In this document: positions 1-8,665 of the stretch, piece after piece
Position numbering within the stretch: the stretch's first letter is position 1
How the letters are laid out: each line of letters opens with the position of its first letter
Assembly (NCBI GenBank): GCA_024222295.1
Contig: JAAEPF010000017.1
Span: forward strand, 248,001 to 312,000
Length of the DNA stretch: 64,000 nt
DNA from: Actinomycetes bacterium
Lineage (GTDB): Bacteria > Actinomycetota > Acidimicrobiia > Acidimicrobiales > Microtrichaceae
Direction of reading: 5' to 3'
Translations under genes and position numbers: made by a program
The notes under the pieces: generated by a model
Told to the model about the DNA's origin: nothing
Database searches by the model: none
Seen by the model: only the letters and a program-made list of their open reading frames with translations

Positions 1-225
1 ACGCAGCGAAACCTCGATGACACCGAGTACGTGGACTGGGGCGGCGTCGACGAGATCGACCGGGTCGTGCTCTGCGATGCCCAGACCTCCGGTGGCCTGC
101 TGATGGCGGTTCCGGCGGGCCGACTCGCTGATGTGACCGGATCGCTGGGCCCCGGTGCGTCCTGGGTCGTCGGTGAGCTGACGGAGCGAGCCAGGCCTGG
201 TCGATCAGAAGTGCGGTTCCGGTGA
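1..225 (+). CDS. selD: Selenide, water dikinase, C-terminal end (partial)
   Basis: This is the last 74 codons of a gene that begins left of the window. SelD makes selenophosphate from selenide and ATP, the selenium donor for selenocysteine. The segment DAQTSGGLL is the conserved C-terminal motif of the SelD/PurM-like family. The stop codon TGA (223-225) overlaps the GTG start of selA (222-224), so the two are translationally coupled. The N-terminal part, with the catalytic Cys or Sec and Lys, is not visible. The identification rests on this motif and on the following selA and selB. Confidence 0.88.
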   Translation, partial: TQRNLDDTEYVDWGGVDEIDRVVLCDAQTSGGLLMAVPAGRLADVTGSLGPGASWVVGELTERARPGRSEVRFR

Positions 226-1610
226 GTGACATCACGCAGCCGCGGGACCTGCCTCAGGTGGACGTGCTCGCACGCAGTGCCGATGGGCTCGCTCCGGCTC
301 CGGTGGTGCGTACCGAGGCGCGGCGCATCATCGACGACGCCCGCGAGCACCTGGCAACAGCATCGACCACCACCGAGGCGCTGCAAAGGGCCCTTGCGGA
401 TGCGGTCCTCGCTCGCGGGCCGCTGCGACCCGTGGTCAACGCCACCGGTGTGATGCTTCACACCAACCTGGGGCGCGCGCCGCTGGCCCCGTTGCAGGAG
501 AGCGACTCGGGGCTCGCCACGGTGCCAATCGAGATGGACCTGTCGGGTGGCCGCCGCGCGGGGCGCCTCGGCGGTCTCGAAGCCGACATCAGCGAACTCG
601 CCGGTGCCGAGTCGGCTCTGGTCGTGAACAACAACGCTGGGGCCGTCCTACTGGCACTGACAGCCCTCGCTCGCGGAGGTGAAGTTGTCGTATCGCGGGG
701 TCAGCTGGTCGAGATCGGTGGTTCGTTCCGCGTGCCCGACATCGTCAGCCAGGGCGGAGCCGTCATGCGCGAGGTCGGCACCACCAACCGCACACACCTG
801 GCCGACTACCGCTCCGCGATCGGTGACGACACCCAGGTGCTGCTAGAGGTCCACCCGTCCAACTTCGCGCAGCTCGGCTTCGTGAAGTCGGTGCCCACGC
901 GCGACCTGGCCAAGCTGGCCGACAGTCATGGCTTGCACATGGTTCACGACATCGGCTCGGGCCTGGTCGACGCGCACACCCCCTGGTTGGACGGCGCTCC
1001 GCCCGACTTCCTTCGCGACGAGCCGGCGGCGCGGCAGTCGATCGAGGCCGGTGCACACGTCGTGACCTTCAGCGGCGACAAGCTCCTGGGCGGCCCACAG
1101 GCAGGCATCCTCGTTGGTGAGAAGGCTCGCATGGAGCGGATCCGGCGCCACCCACTGGCCAGGGCGCTGCGCTACGACAAGCTGCGCGCCGCGCAGTTGC
1201 ACGCCGCGGTGCGTGCACATCTCGACCGCACCGCCGCCGAATCAGTGCCGTTCTGGCAGATGGCCACAGCCGCGCCGGCTGACCTGGAGGCTCGGGCGGC
1301 AGCGTTGGTGGCCCGGTTGCAGCCGACCGCGGCCGAGGTGGTGCAGTTCGACGACTCCGCCGGGGCCGGCTCCGCTGCCAACCGACCGATCGACGGCCGG
1401 GCGGTGGCGTTGTCGGTCCATGACCCCCGGGCCGTTGCGGCCGCCCTGCGCGCAGGGCCGACACCGGTGCTGGCTGTCGTGCGCTCGGGCACGGTGCAGT
1501 TGTCCATGCGCACCATCGACCCTGCGACGGATGAGCTCGTGGCCGAGGCTGTGCTCCACGCCGTCGCCAGCCCTGTCGGCGGCAGCCCTGTCGGCGGGAG
1601 AACCGATTGA
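222..1610 (+). CDS. selA: L-seryl-tRNA(Sec) selenium transferase
   Basis: A 462-residue PLP enzyme, the usual SelA length, that converts seryl-tRNA(Sec) to selenocysteyl-tRNA(Sec) with selenophosphate. The N-terminal region contains RPVVNATGVMLHTNLGRAPL, and the PLP-binding lysine is in SGDKLLGGPQAG (Lys287). These are hallmark SelA sequences. The start is GTG at 222, overlapping the selD stop. The 3' end overlaps the selB start by four bases, so selD-selA-selB form one operon. No tRNA-Sec gene was seen next to it. Nothing in the sequence looks truncated. Confidence 0.95.
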   Translation: MSDITQPRDLPQVDVLARSADGLAPAPVVRTEARRIIDDAREHLATASTTTEALQRALADAVLARGPLRPVVNATGVMLHTNLGRAPLAPLQESDSGLATVPIEMDLSGGRRAGRLGGLEADISELAGAESALVVNNNAGAVLLALTALARGGEVVVSRGQLVEIGGSFRVPDIVSQGGAVMREVGTTNRTHLADYRSAIGDDTQVLLEVHPSNFAQLGFVKSVPTRDLAKLADSHGLHMVHDIGSGLVDAHTPWLDGAPPDFLRDEPAARQSIEAGAHVVTFSGDKLLGGPQAGILVGEKARMERIRRHPLARALRYDKLRAAQLHAAVRAHLDRTAAESVPFWQMATAAPADLEARAAALVARLQPTAAEVVQFDDSAGAGSAANRPIDGRAVALSVHDPRAVAAALRAGPTPVLAVVRSGTVQLSMRTIDPATDELVAEAVLHAVASPVGGSPVGGRTD

Positions 1611-3436
1611 TCGTCGCCACGGCGGGCCACGTCGACCACGGCAAGTCCACGCTCGTGCGCCTGCTCACGGGCATCGACCCGGACCGGTGGCAGGAGGAGA
1701 AGCGCCGGGGCCTCACCATCGACCTGGGGTTCGCGTCCATGGAGATGGAGATCCCCGGCGGACCGTCCGTGCTGGGATTCGTGGACGTGCCCGGTCATCG
1801 CCGCTTCGTGCCGAACATGCTGGCGGGCTGCGGCTCGGTTGACATGGCGTTGCTGGTGGTGTCGGCCCGCGAAGGCTGGATGCCGCAGACCGAGGAGCAC
1901 CTGGCGATCCTCGACCTTCTCGGCGTGCACTCGGCCGTGGTGGCAATCACCCATGCCGACACCGTCGATCCCGACACGGTGGAGCTGGCCAAGCTCGAGG
2001 TGAGCGAGGCCCTCGCCGGCACAGGGCTGTCGGGCGCGGCGATGGTGACGACATCGTCTACCGACGCCTCCGGTATCGAGTACCTCCGCGAATCGATCAG
2101 TTCGGTCGCCTGCTCCTCGTCGGGCCCGACCGGCCGGGATAGCGGCCGGCCCCGCCTCTGGATCGACCGGTCGTTCCTGCTGAAGGGCAGCGGAAGGGTT
2201 GTGACCGGCACGCTCACCGGCGGATCGCTGCGCGTCGGCGACGACGTGGTGATCGCCGGCGGCGGGGGTGAGGTCTCCGCACACGTGCGTGGACTGCAGG
2301 TGCACGGGCGCAGCACCGAGGTCGCCGAGCCGGGCCACCGCGTGGGCGTTTCGCTCACGAGGCTCGATGAAGCGCCGCAGAGAGGCCAGGCGCTGGTGGT
2401 CCCGGGCCAGTGGGCTTCGGGGAAACGTTGGCAGGCGGCGGTGTGGCCGGTGCGGGGCCGCGGAGACCGACTCGAGGGCAAGGGTGGCTACGAGGTGTTC
2501 GTGGGCACGGCGCACGCGTCGGCCCAGCTTCGATTCGGCGACACCGGCGCTGATCTGGCTGCGGTCCGCTCGGCCGGTGATGCGGTGCTGGCGAGGCTGC
2601 ATCTGAACGAGGCTCTCGGGCCTGTGGCTCCGGGGGACCGGTTCATCCTGCGCGACACGGGTGCCGACGAAACGGCGGGCGGGGGAGTGATCCTCGCGGT
2701 CGATGCGGATCTGAACCGCTACGACTCGGCGGCGATGGCCGCCAGGTGGCTGGTGCTGAACGGGTCCGCTGTACGGGGCGCTCGCAACCTGGCGGAGCAG
2801 CTGGTGGGGGAGGCCGACGGGTGCATGGCCGCATCGGCGTTGGCCACCCAGGTCGGGCCCTTGGCGGAGCTGGAGGCAGGCGACCTGCTGGAGATCGGTC
2901 ACTGGGTCGTCTCGGCCGATGCGTTGCATCGCCGGCGTGACGGATTGCTCGAGGTGCTGGAAGGGCAGGCCTCGGTACCCGAACCGTCCGATCCGCTCGG
3001 GAGGATCGCCGTGGACGGGTTGCTGGCCGACGGGCTCGTGGAGCGCCGTAGCGGCACGGTGCAGCGGCCGGGAACGGCTGGCTCGGAGTACGAGGCGGCT
3101 CGTGACCGGCTGCTCGGCGCGCTTCAGTCGGAGCCGCCCCACATGATGGGACCATCGGAACTCACCGCTGCGGCCGGTGTGGCCCAGCGTCATGTCGGTG
3201 AGGCTGTACGCGACGCGACGCTGGTCGACCTCGGCGGGATGGTCGTCACGCCGCAGCGGTTTGCCGAGCTGGTCGAACAGGTTCGTTCGGTGCTCGAGGT
3301 CGGCCCGGCCTCGCTCGCCGACTTCCGCGAGGGTCTGGGACTCAGTCGCAAGTACCTCCTGCCCCTGCTCGACACGCTCGACGCCCGCGGGCTCACCCAC
3401 CGCAACGGAGAAACCCGCACCTGGTCTGGCAACTGA
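1607..3436 (+). CDS. selB: Selenocysteine-specific elongation factor
   Basis: A 609-residue translational GTPase that delivers selenocysteyl-tRNA to UGA codons marked by a SECIS hairpin. The G1 motif is GHVDHGKS (residues 7-14), switch I is in RRGLTIDLGFA and G3 is DVPGH. The usual NKxD guanine-specificity motif reads THAD, a deviation in G4. EF-Tu-like beta-barrel domains follow, then a C-terminal winged-helix region (about residues 380-609) that in the family binds SECIS RNA. The start is TTG at 1607 inside the selA stop (ATTGA), so coupling is likely. It is the last gene of the operon and ends at a strong hairpin. Confidence 0.94.
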   Translation: MIVATAGHVDHGKSTLVRLLTGIDPDRWQEEKRRGLTIDLGFASMEMEIPGGPSVLGFVDVPGHRRFVPNMLAGCGSVDMALLVVSAREGWMPQTEEHLAILDLLGVHSAVVAITHADTVDPDTVELAKLEVSEALAGTGLSGAAMVTTSSTDASGIEYLRESISSVACSSSGPTGRDSGRPRLWIDRSFLLKGSGRVVTGTLTGGSLRVGDDVVIAGGGGEVSAHVRGLQVHGRSTEVAEPGHRVGVSLTRLDEAPQRGQALVVPGQWASGKRWQAAVWPVRGRGDRLEGKGGYEVFVGTAHASAQLRFGDTGADLAAVRSAGDAVLARLHLNEALGPVAPGDRFILRDTGADETAGGGVILAVDADLNRYDSAAMAARWLVLNGSAVRGARNLAEQLVGEADGCMAASALATQVGPLAELEAGDLLEIGHWVVSADALHRRRDGLLEVLEGQASVPEPSDPLGRIAVDGLLADGLVERRSGTVQRPGTAGSEYEAARDRLLGALQSEPPHMMGPSELTAAAGVAQRHVGEAVRDATLVDLGGMVVTPQRFAELVEQVRSVLEVGPASLADFREGLGLSRKYLLPLLDTLDARGLTHRNGETRTWSGN

Positions 3437-3451
3437 CCCCGGCTCAGGGGG

Positions 3452-3498
3452 TTTTGTTGGTGCTCAATCACGCAGGGCGTGATTGAGCACCAACGAAA
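3452..3498. terminator. Long palindrome, probable bidirectional terminator
   Basis: Left arm 3452-3472 and right arm 3478-3498 are complementary over 21 positions, with one G-T pair near the base. The loop is 3473-3477, or 3 bases if the C3473-G3477 pair forms. The foot is TTTT on one side and AAA on the other, so each strand would give a hairpin near a short U-run. It lies between the convergent selB (+) and siderophore-interacting protein gene (-), which fits a terminator used in both directions. Confidence 0.75.
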
Positions 3499-3547
3499 CG
3501 GTTGCGGGAGCGGGTCGGGCGGGAAACGGGTAGGGCGAAGGGCGGGG

Positions 3548-4342
3548 TCAGGTGCGGGACTTCCAGTAGCCGCGGATCGTCGCCTGGCTGCGAGGCACCC
3601 CGAGGGTGCGGAAGAAGTGCTTGCGGAGTGCCTGCACGGCGGCGGCTTCTCCGGCGGCCCAGATTGCCGTCGCCTCGTCCACCGACTCAATTGTGGTGCC
3701 CACGGCAACGAGCGTCGCCCCCGGGGCCTCGCTCTGGGACCGCACGTGGCGAGCAACCGTCAACGACGCGAAGCTCGGCAGTGAGTCGCCCACGCCGGGC
3801 GCACCGACCTCGAGGTGCACGGTGCACTCCGGCTGCGGATCGAGCCGGGCTGCCTCGGCGAGCATCTGGCCGATCGCGGGGATCGCAGACTCGTCGCCGA
3901 ACATGAGCCACCTCGGAGCCGAGGTGTCGATCCCCACCGCAGCGCCCGGGCCGGACAACGCGGCGGGGTCTCCGGATGTGGCCGACTCCGCCCATCCGGA
4001 GACCGCTCCTCCCGGGTGACGCACTATTTCGAGCTCGAGGGTACGGCGGGCAGGGTTGTGGTCGAGTGGGGTGAAGGTGCGGATCACGGGCCGACCCCCA
4101 CCGGGCAGCAGGAACTCATTGCCAGTCCATTCCGGGATCACGAGATCGGCGCCGGCAGCCTCCGGAACCAGCAGACGGATGCTTGCAGCAGTCTCCGGCG
4201 CGGCCATCGAAGCGAGGTCGTCGCCGCGCAGGGTGATCCGCATGAACCGTTCGTTGAGCGCGACGACGTCATCGATCACCACCGGCATCCACGGTGGGGG
4301 AGGTCGGCGAACCCGGGGCCCGCCGGCATCGCGTGTGCTCAC
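3548..4342 (-). CDS. Siderophore-interacting protein (ViuB-like FAD/NAD(P)H ferric reductase)
   Basis: A 264-residue protein of the siderophore-interacting family, flavoproteins that reduce ferric siderophores in the cytoplasm. FAD-binding region: RTFTPLDHNPARRTLELEIVRH followed by the glycine-rich GGAVSGWAES. The C-terminal NAD(P)-type half ends in IWAAGEAAAVQALRKHF and IRGYWKSRT, both typical of the family. The chosen start is GTG at 4342, just before the sequence STRDAGG; ATG at 4288 is an alternative. It is divergent from the SRPBCC gene. No iron box or siderophore gene is seen nearby, so the physiological ligand is unknown. Confidence 0.85.
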   Translation of the reverse strand: MSTRDAGGPRVRRPPPPWMPVVIDDVVALNERFMRITLRGDDLASMAAPETAASIRLLVPEAAGADLVIPEWTGNEFLLPGGGRPVIRTFTPLDHNPARRTLELEIVRHPGGAVSGWAESATSGDPAALSGPGAAVGIDTSAPRWLMFGDESAIPAIGQMLAEAARLDPQPECTVHLEVGAPGVGDSLPSFASLTVARHVRSQSEAPGATLVAVGTTIESVDEATAIWAAGEAAAVQALRKHFFRTLGVPRSQATIRGYWKSRT

Positions 4343-4404
4343 GGTCGCGACCGTACCGGCATTGCCCCATGGACGGGGCCTCTCTCGGCGACCACACTGG
4401 GCGG

Positions 4405-4890
4405 ATGCCGACCACAGTCGCCCGAAGCATCGACCTGTCGAGCCCACCCGAGGACGTGTGGGCGGTGCTGGGAGAGTTCGGTGCGATCAGCTCGTGGGCG
4501 CCCAATGTGGACCACTCCGTGCTGCTGGAGGGCAGTCCCGGTATCGGCGGCTCGCGGCGCATCCAGACCGGCTCCTCCACATTGGTCGAGACCGTGACGG
4601 CGTGGGATCCACCCTCGACGTTGTCCTACGACATCGAGGGCCTTCCGCAAGTGGTCCGCCATGTGTCCAACACCTGGCACGTCTACGGCCACGATGGCGG
4701 CTCGAGAGTGACGCTCGCGAGCGTGATCGACACCGGGTCCCGCCCGCCGGGGCCGATCGTTGCGAGAGTGGTGGGCCGCTTGCTCGGGCGTGCCTCGGAG
4801 CAGATGCTCACGGGCCTGCGCAACAGGCTGTTGGCTATCGAGGGTGCCCAGGAGCGCCGAAGTGCAGAGAGGACGGCCGCGAATGGCTGA
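4405..4890 (+). CDS. SRPBCC-family (polyketide cyclase/START-like) protein
   Basis: A 161-residue protein with the helix-grip pattern of the SRPBCC superfamily: SIDLSSPPEDVWAVLGEFGAISSW at the N-terminus, then alternating strands and a long C-terminal helix (PPGPIVARVVGRLLGRASEQM). Such proteins bind or transform hydrophobic ligands; nothing here defines the ligand. ATG 4405 is preferred because homologous sequence begins there. The last eight bases overlap the start of the sulfatase gene, so the two are probably co-transcribed. Confidence 0.75.
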   Translation: MPTTVARSIDLSSPPEDVWAVLGEFGAISSWAPNVDHSVLLEGSPGIGGSRRIQTGSSTLVETVTAWDPPSTLSYDIEGLPQVVRHVSNTWHVYGHDGGSRVTLASVIDTGSRPPGPIVARVVGRLLGRASEQMLTGLRNRLLAIEGAQERRSAERTAANG

Positions 4891-7480
4891 TCGACCTGAC
4901 GTGATCCTGATCATGAGCGACGAGGAGCGCGCCGCACCCTCCTACGAGACCGACGAGCTGCGCGAGTGGCGCTCGGCCACGCTGCCGGGCGAGCGGTGGT
5001 TCGAGGACAACGGCGTCAGCTTCCGTCGTCACTACACGGGTTCCTTGGCGTGTGTGCCAAGCCGCCCCACCTTATTCACAGGCCAGTACCCCGACGTCCA
5101 CGGTGTCACCCAGACCGATGGCCTCGGCAAGATGGCTGACGACACGAGGATGCGCTGGCTGCGAGAGGCAGAGGTGCCGACGCTCGGCAACTGGTTCCGC
5201 GCGGCCGGCTACGACACGCACTACGACGGCAAGTGGCACATCAGCCACGCCGACCTGCACGACCCCGAGACTGGTGACGTGCTGGCCACGAACGACGACG
5301 ACGGCGTGATCGACCTTGCGGCGGTGCAGAAGTATCTCGACGCCGATCCGTTGGGGCCTTTCGGCTTCTCGGGCTGGGTCGGCCCGGAGCCGCACGGGGC
5401 GCCGCTGGCCAATAGCGGACTGCGACGCGACCCGCTCATCGCCGACCGCGTGGTTGCGTGGCTCGAGGACCGTTACGCGCGAAGGGCCGCGGGAGACACC
5501 GAGGCGCTTCGGCCGTTCCTGTTGGTGGCGAGCTTCGTCAACCCGCACGACATCGTGCTGTTCCCCGGCTGGCAGCGCTCGAGCCCGCTGGAGGAGTCAC
5601 CGCTCGATCCGCCGCACGTGCCGCCGTCGCCCACTGACGACGAGGATCTCTCCAGCAAGCCCGCGGCACAGATCGCCTACCGCGAGGCCTACTACTCGGG
5701 GTATGGCCCTGCCGCTGTCGTGAAGCGCATGTACACCTCCAACCTCCAGCAGTACCGCGACACCTACTACCGGCTGCATGCAGAGGTGGATGCACCGATC
5801 GACCGTGTCCGGCGCGCTGTCACCGACGGGGTGGAAGCCGGCGCATCGTCGGACACGGTGCTGGTACGCACCTCCGACCACGGCGATCTGCTCGGCTCAC
5901 ACGGCGGACTGCACCAGAAGTGGTACCAGCTGTACGACGAGGCCACCCGGGTACCGTTCGTGATCGCCAGGGTTGGTGAGTCGCCCACCGAAGGCCGGGT
6001 GGTCGAGGCCCCCAGCTCGCACGTCGACCTCGTGCCCACGCTGCTGTCGGCAGCAGGGGTGGATGTGGACGCGACAGCGGCGGAGCTCGCAGGTGATTTC
6101 ACCGAGGTGCACCCGCTGCCCGGTCGCGATCTCATGGGCACCGTTGATGGCGGGGATCCCGATGAGTCGCGCGCCGTATACCTCACGACGCGCGACAACA
6201 TGCTCGAGGGCGACAGGGGAGCGTCCGCCATCGCGCGGCAGCTCGGTCGCGCCGACAACCCGCCCGCACTGATGCGGATACAGGTGCCCGCCCATGTGGC
6301 CACCAACTTCGAGGGTGTCGTGGCCCGGGTGGACGACGCCGATGCCCCCGGCGGTGCAGGACACCTGTGGAAGGTGGTGCGCACCTTCGATGATCCCAAC
6401 ACCTGGACCGAGCCGGGTGTGCGCCAGCTGGCCGCGGACGGGCCAGGTGGAGTGTCGTGGCGAACCGACGTGCTCGATGACCAGTGGGAGTTCTACGACC
6501 TCACGGCCGATCCGATCGAGGCGCACAACCGCCTCGATGACCCCGGCCTGCTCGAGGTGCGCGACCACCTGAAGCGGCTGCTCAAGGAAGAGCGCGCCGA
6601 ATGCGTGCCGGAGCGCAACAACCCCTGGCCCTACGCGGTCAGCAAGGCCCACAGCGCCCCCGATGCCGAGTCGCCGCTCCCGCCGGCACGGGTGCTGCGC
6701 CGTGGGCTGCAGCGTCTCGGTCTGCATCCCGACGACGTTGACTCGGCCAACGCGCCGGAGCTGCCCGGTCGTCGGGCCCTGGTGGTCGCGACCAACCACG
6801 GAGTGCTCGACGTCGGCAAGCCGACCGGTGTGTTCGCCTCGGAGATGACGGCGCCCTACTACGTGTTCCTCGACGCCGGCATGGACGTCGACGTGGCGAG
6901 TCCGCGGGGTGGGGCAATCCCGGTGGACCCGCAGTCGCTCAAACCGGTGCTGCGCAGCGAGCATGACGACAGGTTCCTCGCAGACGACACGCTCCGGGAC
7001 AAGGTCAACGATTCGCTCGCCGTCGGTGAACTCGACATGGCCGACTACGACATCGTGTACCTGGCCGGCGGCTGGGGTGCAGCCTGGGACTTCGGCACAT
7101 CGGAGGAGCTCGCAGCGCAGCTCACGGAGGCCAATGGGCTCGGCAAGGCGATCGGTGGCGTGTGCCATGGCCCGCTCGGACTCCGCAACGCGACAGCGCC
7201 GGATGGCTCGCCGCTCGTGGAGGGTCGCCGTATCAGCGCGGTGACCGACAAGCAGGTGCGCGAGCTCGGCATCGAGTCCACGCCACAGCACCCCGAGACG
7301 GAGCTGCGTCGGATGGGTGCGAGGTTCGAGTCGACCTCGAAGTTCCGGGACTTCCTCGCCAATCACTGGGTGGTCGACGGCAACCTGGTGACCGGCCAGA
7401 ACCAGAACGCGGGTCCGATGGTCGCCCGCGAGCTGCTCGGGGTCGTCGCACGTTCCGAGGAAGCGGACTCCGACGGCTGA
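4883..7480 (+). CDS. Sulfatase fused to a DJ-1/PfpI (Hsp31-like) domain
   Basis: An 865-residue two-domain protein. Residues 1 to about 580 are a type I sulfatase: metal-binding DVILIMSDEERA near the start and the formylglycine signature CVPSR at residues 57-61 (followed by PTLFTGQYPDVHGV), plus the metal-site sequence RTSDHGDLLGSHG. Residues about 628-860 resemble Hsp31-type DJ-1/PfpI proteins: VFLDAGMDVDVASPRGG, YLAGGWGAAWDF, and the nucleophile elbow GVCHGP with Cys761-His762. Both active sites look intact. The linker is proline-rich. ATG 4883 overlaps the SRPBCC gene. I know of no standard family with this pairing. Substrate unknown; the maturation enzyme for formylglycine is not in the window. 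Confidence 0.88.
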   Translation: MADRPDVILIMSDEERAAPSYETDELREWRSATLPGERWFEDNGVSFRRHYTGSLACVPSRPTLFTGQYPDVHGVTQTDGLGKMADDTRMRWLREAEVPTLGNWFRAAGYDTHYDGKWHISHADLHDPETGDVLATNDDDGVIDLAAVQKYLDADPLGPFGFSGWVGPEPHGAPLANSGLRRDPLIADRVVAWLEDRYARRAAGDTEALRPFLLVASFVNPHDIVLFPGWQRSSPLEESPLDPPHVPPSPTDDEDLSSKPAAQIAYREAYYSGYGPAAVVKRMYTSNLQQYRDTYYRLHAEVDAPIDRVRRAVTDGVEAGASSDTVLVRTSDHGDLLGSHGGLHQKWYQLYDEATRVPFVIARVGESPTEGRVVEAPSSHVDLVPTLLSAAGVDVDATAAELAGDFTEVHPLPGRDLMGTVDGGDPDESRAVYLTTRDNMLEGDRGASAIARQLGRADNPPALMRIQVPAHVATNFEGVVARVDDADAPGGAGHLWKVVRTFDDPNTWTEPGVRQLAADGPGGVSWRTDVLDDQWEFYDLTADPIEAHNRLDDPGLLEVRDHLKRLLKEERAECVPERNNPWPYAVSKAHSAPDAESPLPPARVLRRGLQRLGLHPDDVDSANAPELPGRRALVVATNHGVLDVGKPTGVFASEMTAPYYVFLDAGMDVDVASPRGGAIPVDPQSLKPVLRSEHDDRFLADDTLRDKVNDSLAVGELDMADYDIVYLAGGWGAAWDFGTSEELAAQLTEANGLGKAIGGVCHGPLGLRNATAPDGSPLVEGRRISAVTDKQVRELGIESTPQHPETELRRMGARFESTSKFRDFLANHWVVDGNLVTGQNQNAGPMVARELLGVVARSEEADSDG

Positions 7481-7629
7481 CCCGGTGCTCGCCGGCCGGG
7501 CGACGGCAGCAAGCAGCAGCCGCTGCTCCGTGCCACGGTGCCCCGGCACATCTGCAACAGTGTCGGGGTCGCAACAGACCACGGCGACGGGTGATCAGGC
7601 ACCCAACAGGTGGTCACCAGGAGCAGGCA

Positions 7630-8106
7630 GTGTCCGAGGCAGCAGCAACAGCGTTGGCGAAGATCCAGGAGCGGGTCGGCACCGAAGAGGGCGTCGGCGA
7701 GTGGTTCGAGATCACCCAGGACATGATCAACCAATTCGCGGACCTCACCGAGGACCACCAGTTCATCCACGTTGATGAGGAGGGCGCGAAGTCGGTCGGC
7801 TTCCCGACCACGATCGCCCATGGGTTCCTTACCCTTTCGATGCTCACGCACGGGGCGGCGTCGATTCCACAGGATCCGGAGCTGTTCCGTGGCATTGCCA
7901 TGGGCATGAACTACGGCTTCGACAAGGTGCGGTTCGTCAACCCGGTCCCCAATGGTTCGCGCCTGCGCTGCCGGTCTGTCCTCTCAGCAGCTGAGCCCAA
8001 GGGAGACAACGCGATCCACCTCACCCGCACGTACACGATGGAGATCGAAGGCGCGGACAAGCCGGCCCTGGTGGCCGACTGGATCGTCCGCCTCCAGTTC
8101 GCCTGA
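7630..8106 (+). CDS. MaoC-like (R)-specific enoyl-CoA hydratase
   Basis: A 158-residue hot-dog-fold protein of the MaoC/hydratase-2 group, which hydrates trans-2-enoyl-CoA to (R)-3-hydroxyacyl-CoA. The catalytic Asp and His lie in TEDHQFIHVDEEGAK, and the following PTTIAHGFLTLSM is typical. The GTG start at 7630 has an AGGAG six bases upstream. The sulfatase gene ends 149 bases upstream and the PPOX gene follows after 20 bases, suggesting a small two-gene unit. Natural substrate not evident. Confidence 0.88.
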   Translation: MSEAAATALAKIQERVGTEEGVGEWFEITQDMINQFADLTEDHQFIHVDEEGAKSVGFPTTIAHGFLTLSMLTHGAASIPQDPELFRGIAMGMNYGFDKVRFVNPVPNGSRLRCRSVLSAAEPKGDNAIHLTRTYTMEIEGADKPALVADWIVRLQFA

Positions 8107-8126
8107 CCGCGGGCGTCGGCCGGGCC

Positions 8127-8648
8127 ATGGGGATCACCAACTACGAGGAGGTCGGCGGGTACCCGCTCGACCCCGAGGTGCGGGTGCAGATGCTCCAGAG
8201 CCAGAACGAGTGCACCTTCATCTGGGGCACCCAGGACCACTGGGCGGTCGGCGTCACGATGAGCTACGTGTGGCGTGACGGCCGGTTCTGGCTTACGTCC
8301 TCCGGCCAGCGCAAGCGGATCTCCGCGGTGCGTCGCGACCCCCGCGTGTCGATCGTGGTTTCCGGCGTTGGCACCGAGGTCGGTCCGGCCAGGACGGTGA
8401 CCGTCAAGGGTCGCTGCATCATCCACGACGACAAGCAGACCAAGTCGTGGGCCTACCCGGCGATAGCGGATGCGATCATGGGTGGTCCGGGCGACCTCAC
8501 GGACCACTTCATCGCGATGCTCGACTCGGAGCGGCGCCTGGTGCTCGAAGTGGTGCCGGAGAAGTGGATCACCTTCGACGCAGCGAAGATGATGGCCGAC
8601 TCACTCGAGAGCTGGATGGCCGGGGAGCGGGGCGAGCTGCTCGACTGA
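8127..8648 (+). CDS. PPOX-class flavin/F420-dependent protein
   Basis: A 173-residue split-barrel protein of the pyridoxamine-phosphate-oxidase-like class. Typical segments are WAVGVTMSYVWRDGRFWLTS followed by KRISAVRRDPRVSIVVS, then the conserved ARTVTVKGRCIIHDD strand. Members bind FMN, heme or F420 and often act as F420-dependent reductases in actinobacteria; the cofactor cannot be decided from sequence. It follows the MaoC gene closely on the same strand and converges with the hypothetical gene at 8666-9133, only 17 bases away. Confidence 0.8.
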   Translation: MGITNYEEVGGYPLDPEVRVQMLQSQNECTFIWGTQDHWAVGVTMSYVWRDGRFWLTSSGQRKRISAVRRDPRVSIVVSGVGTEVGPARTVTVKGRCIIHDDKQTKSWAYPAIADAIMGGPGDLTDHFIAMLDSERRLVLEVVPEKWITFDAAKMMADSLESWMAGERGELLD

Positions 8649-8665
8649 GAGCGCCGGGGCGGACC

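Noticed and set aside
1172-3400. A 742-codon open frame on the minus strand opposite selA and selB
   Set aside because: Shadow of real genes in high-GC DNA: Arg/His/Pro-rich product without any motif, while SelA and SelB on the other strand are unmistakable.
5897-7582. A 561-codon minus-strand frame opposite the sulfatase
   Set aside because: No family features and a biased composition; the plus-strand sulfatase-DJ-1 reading has complete motifs.
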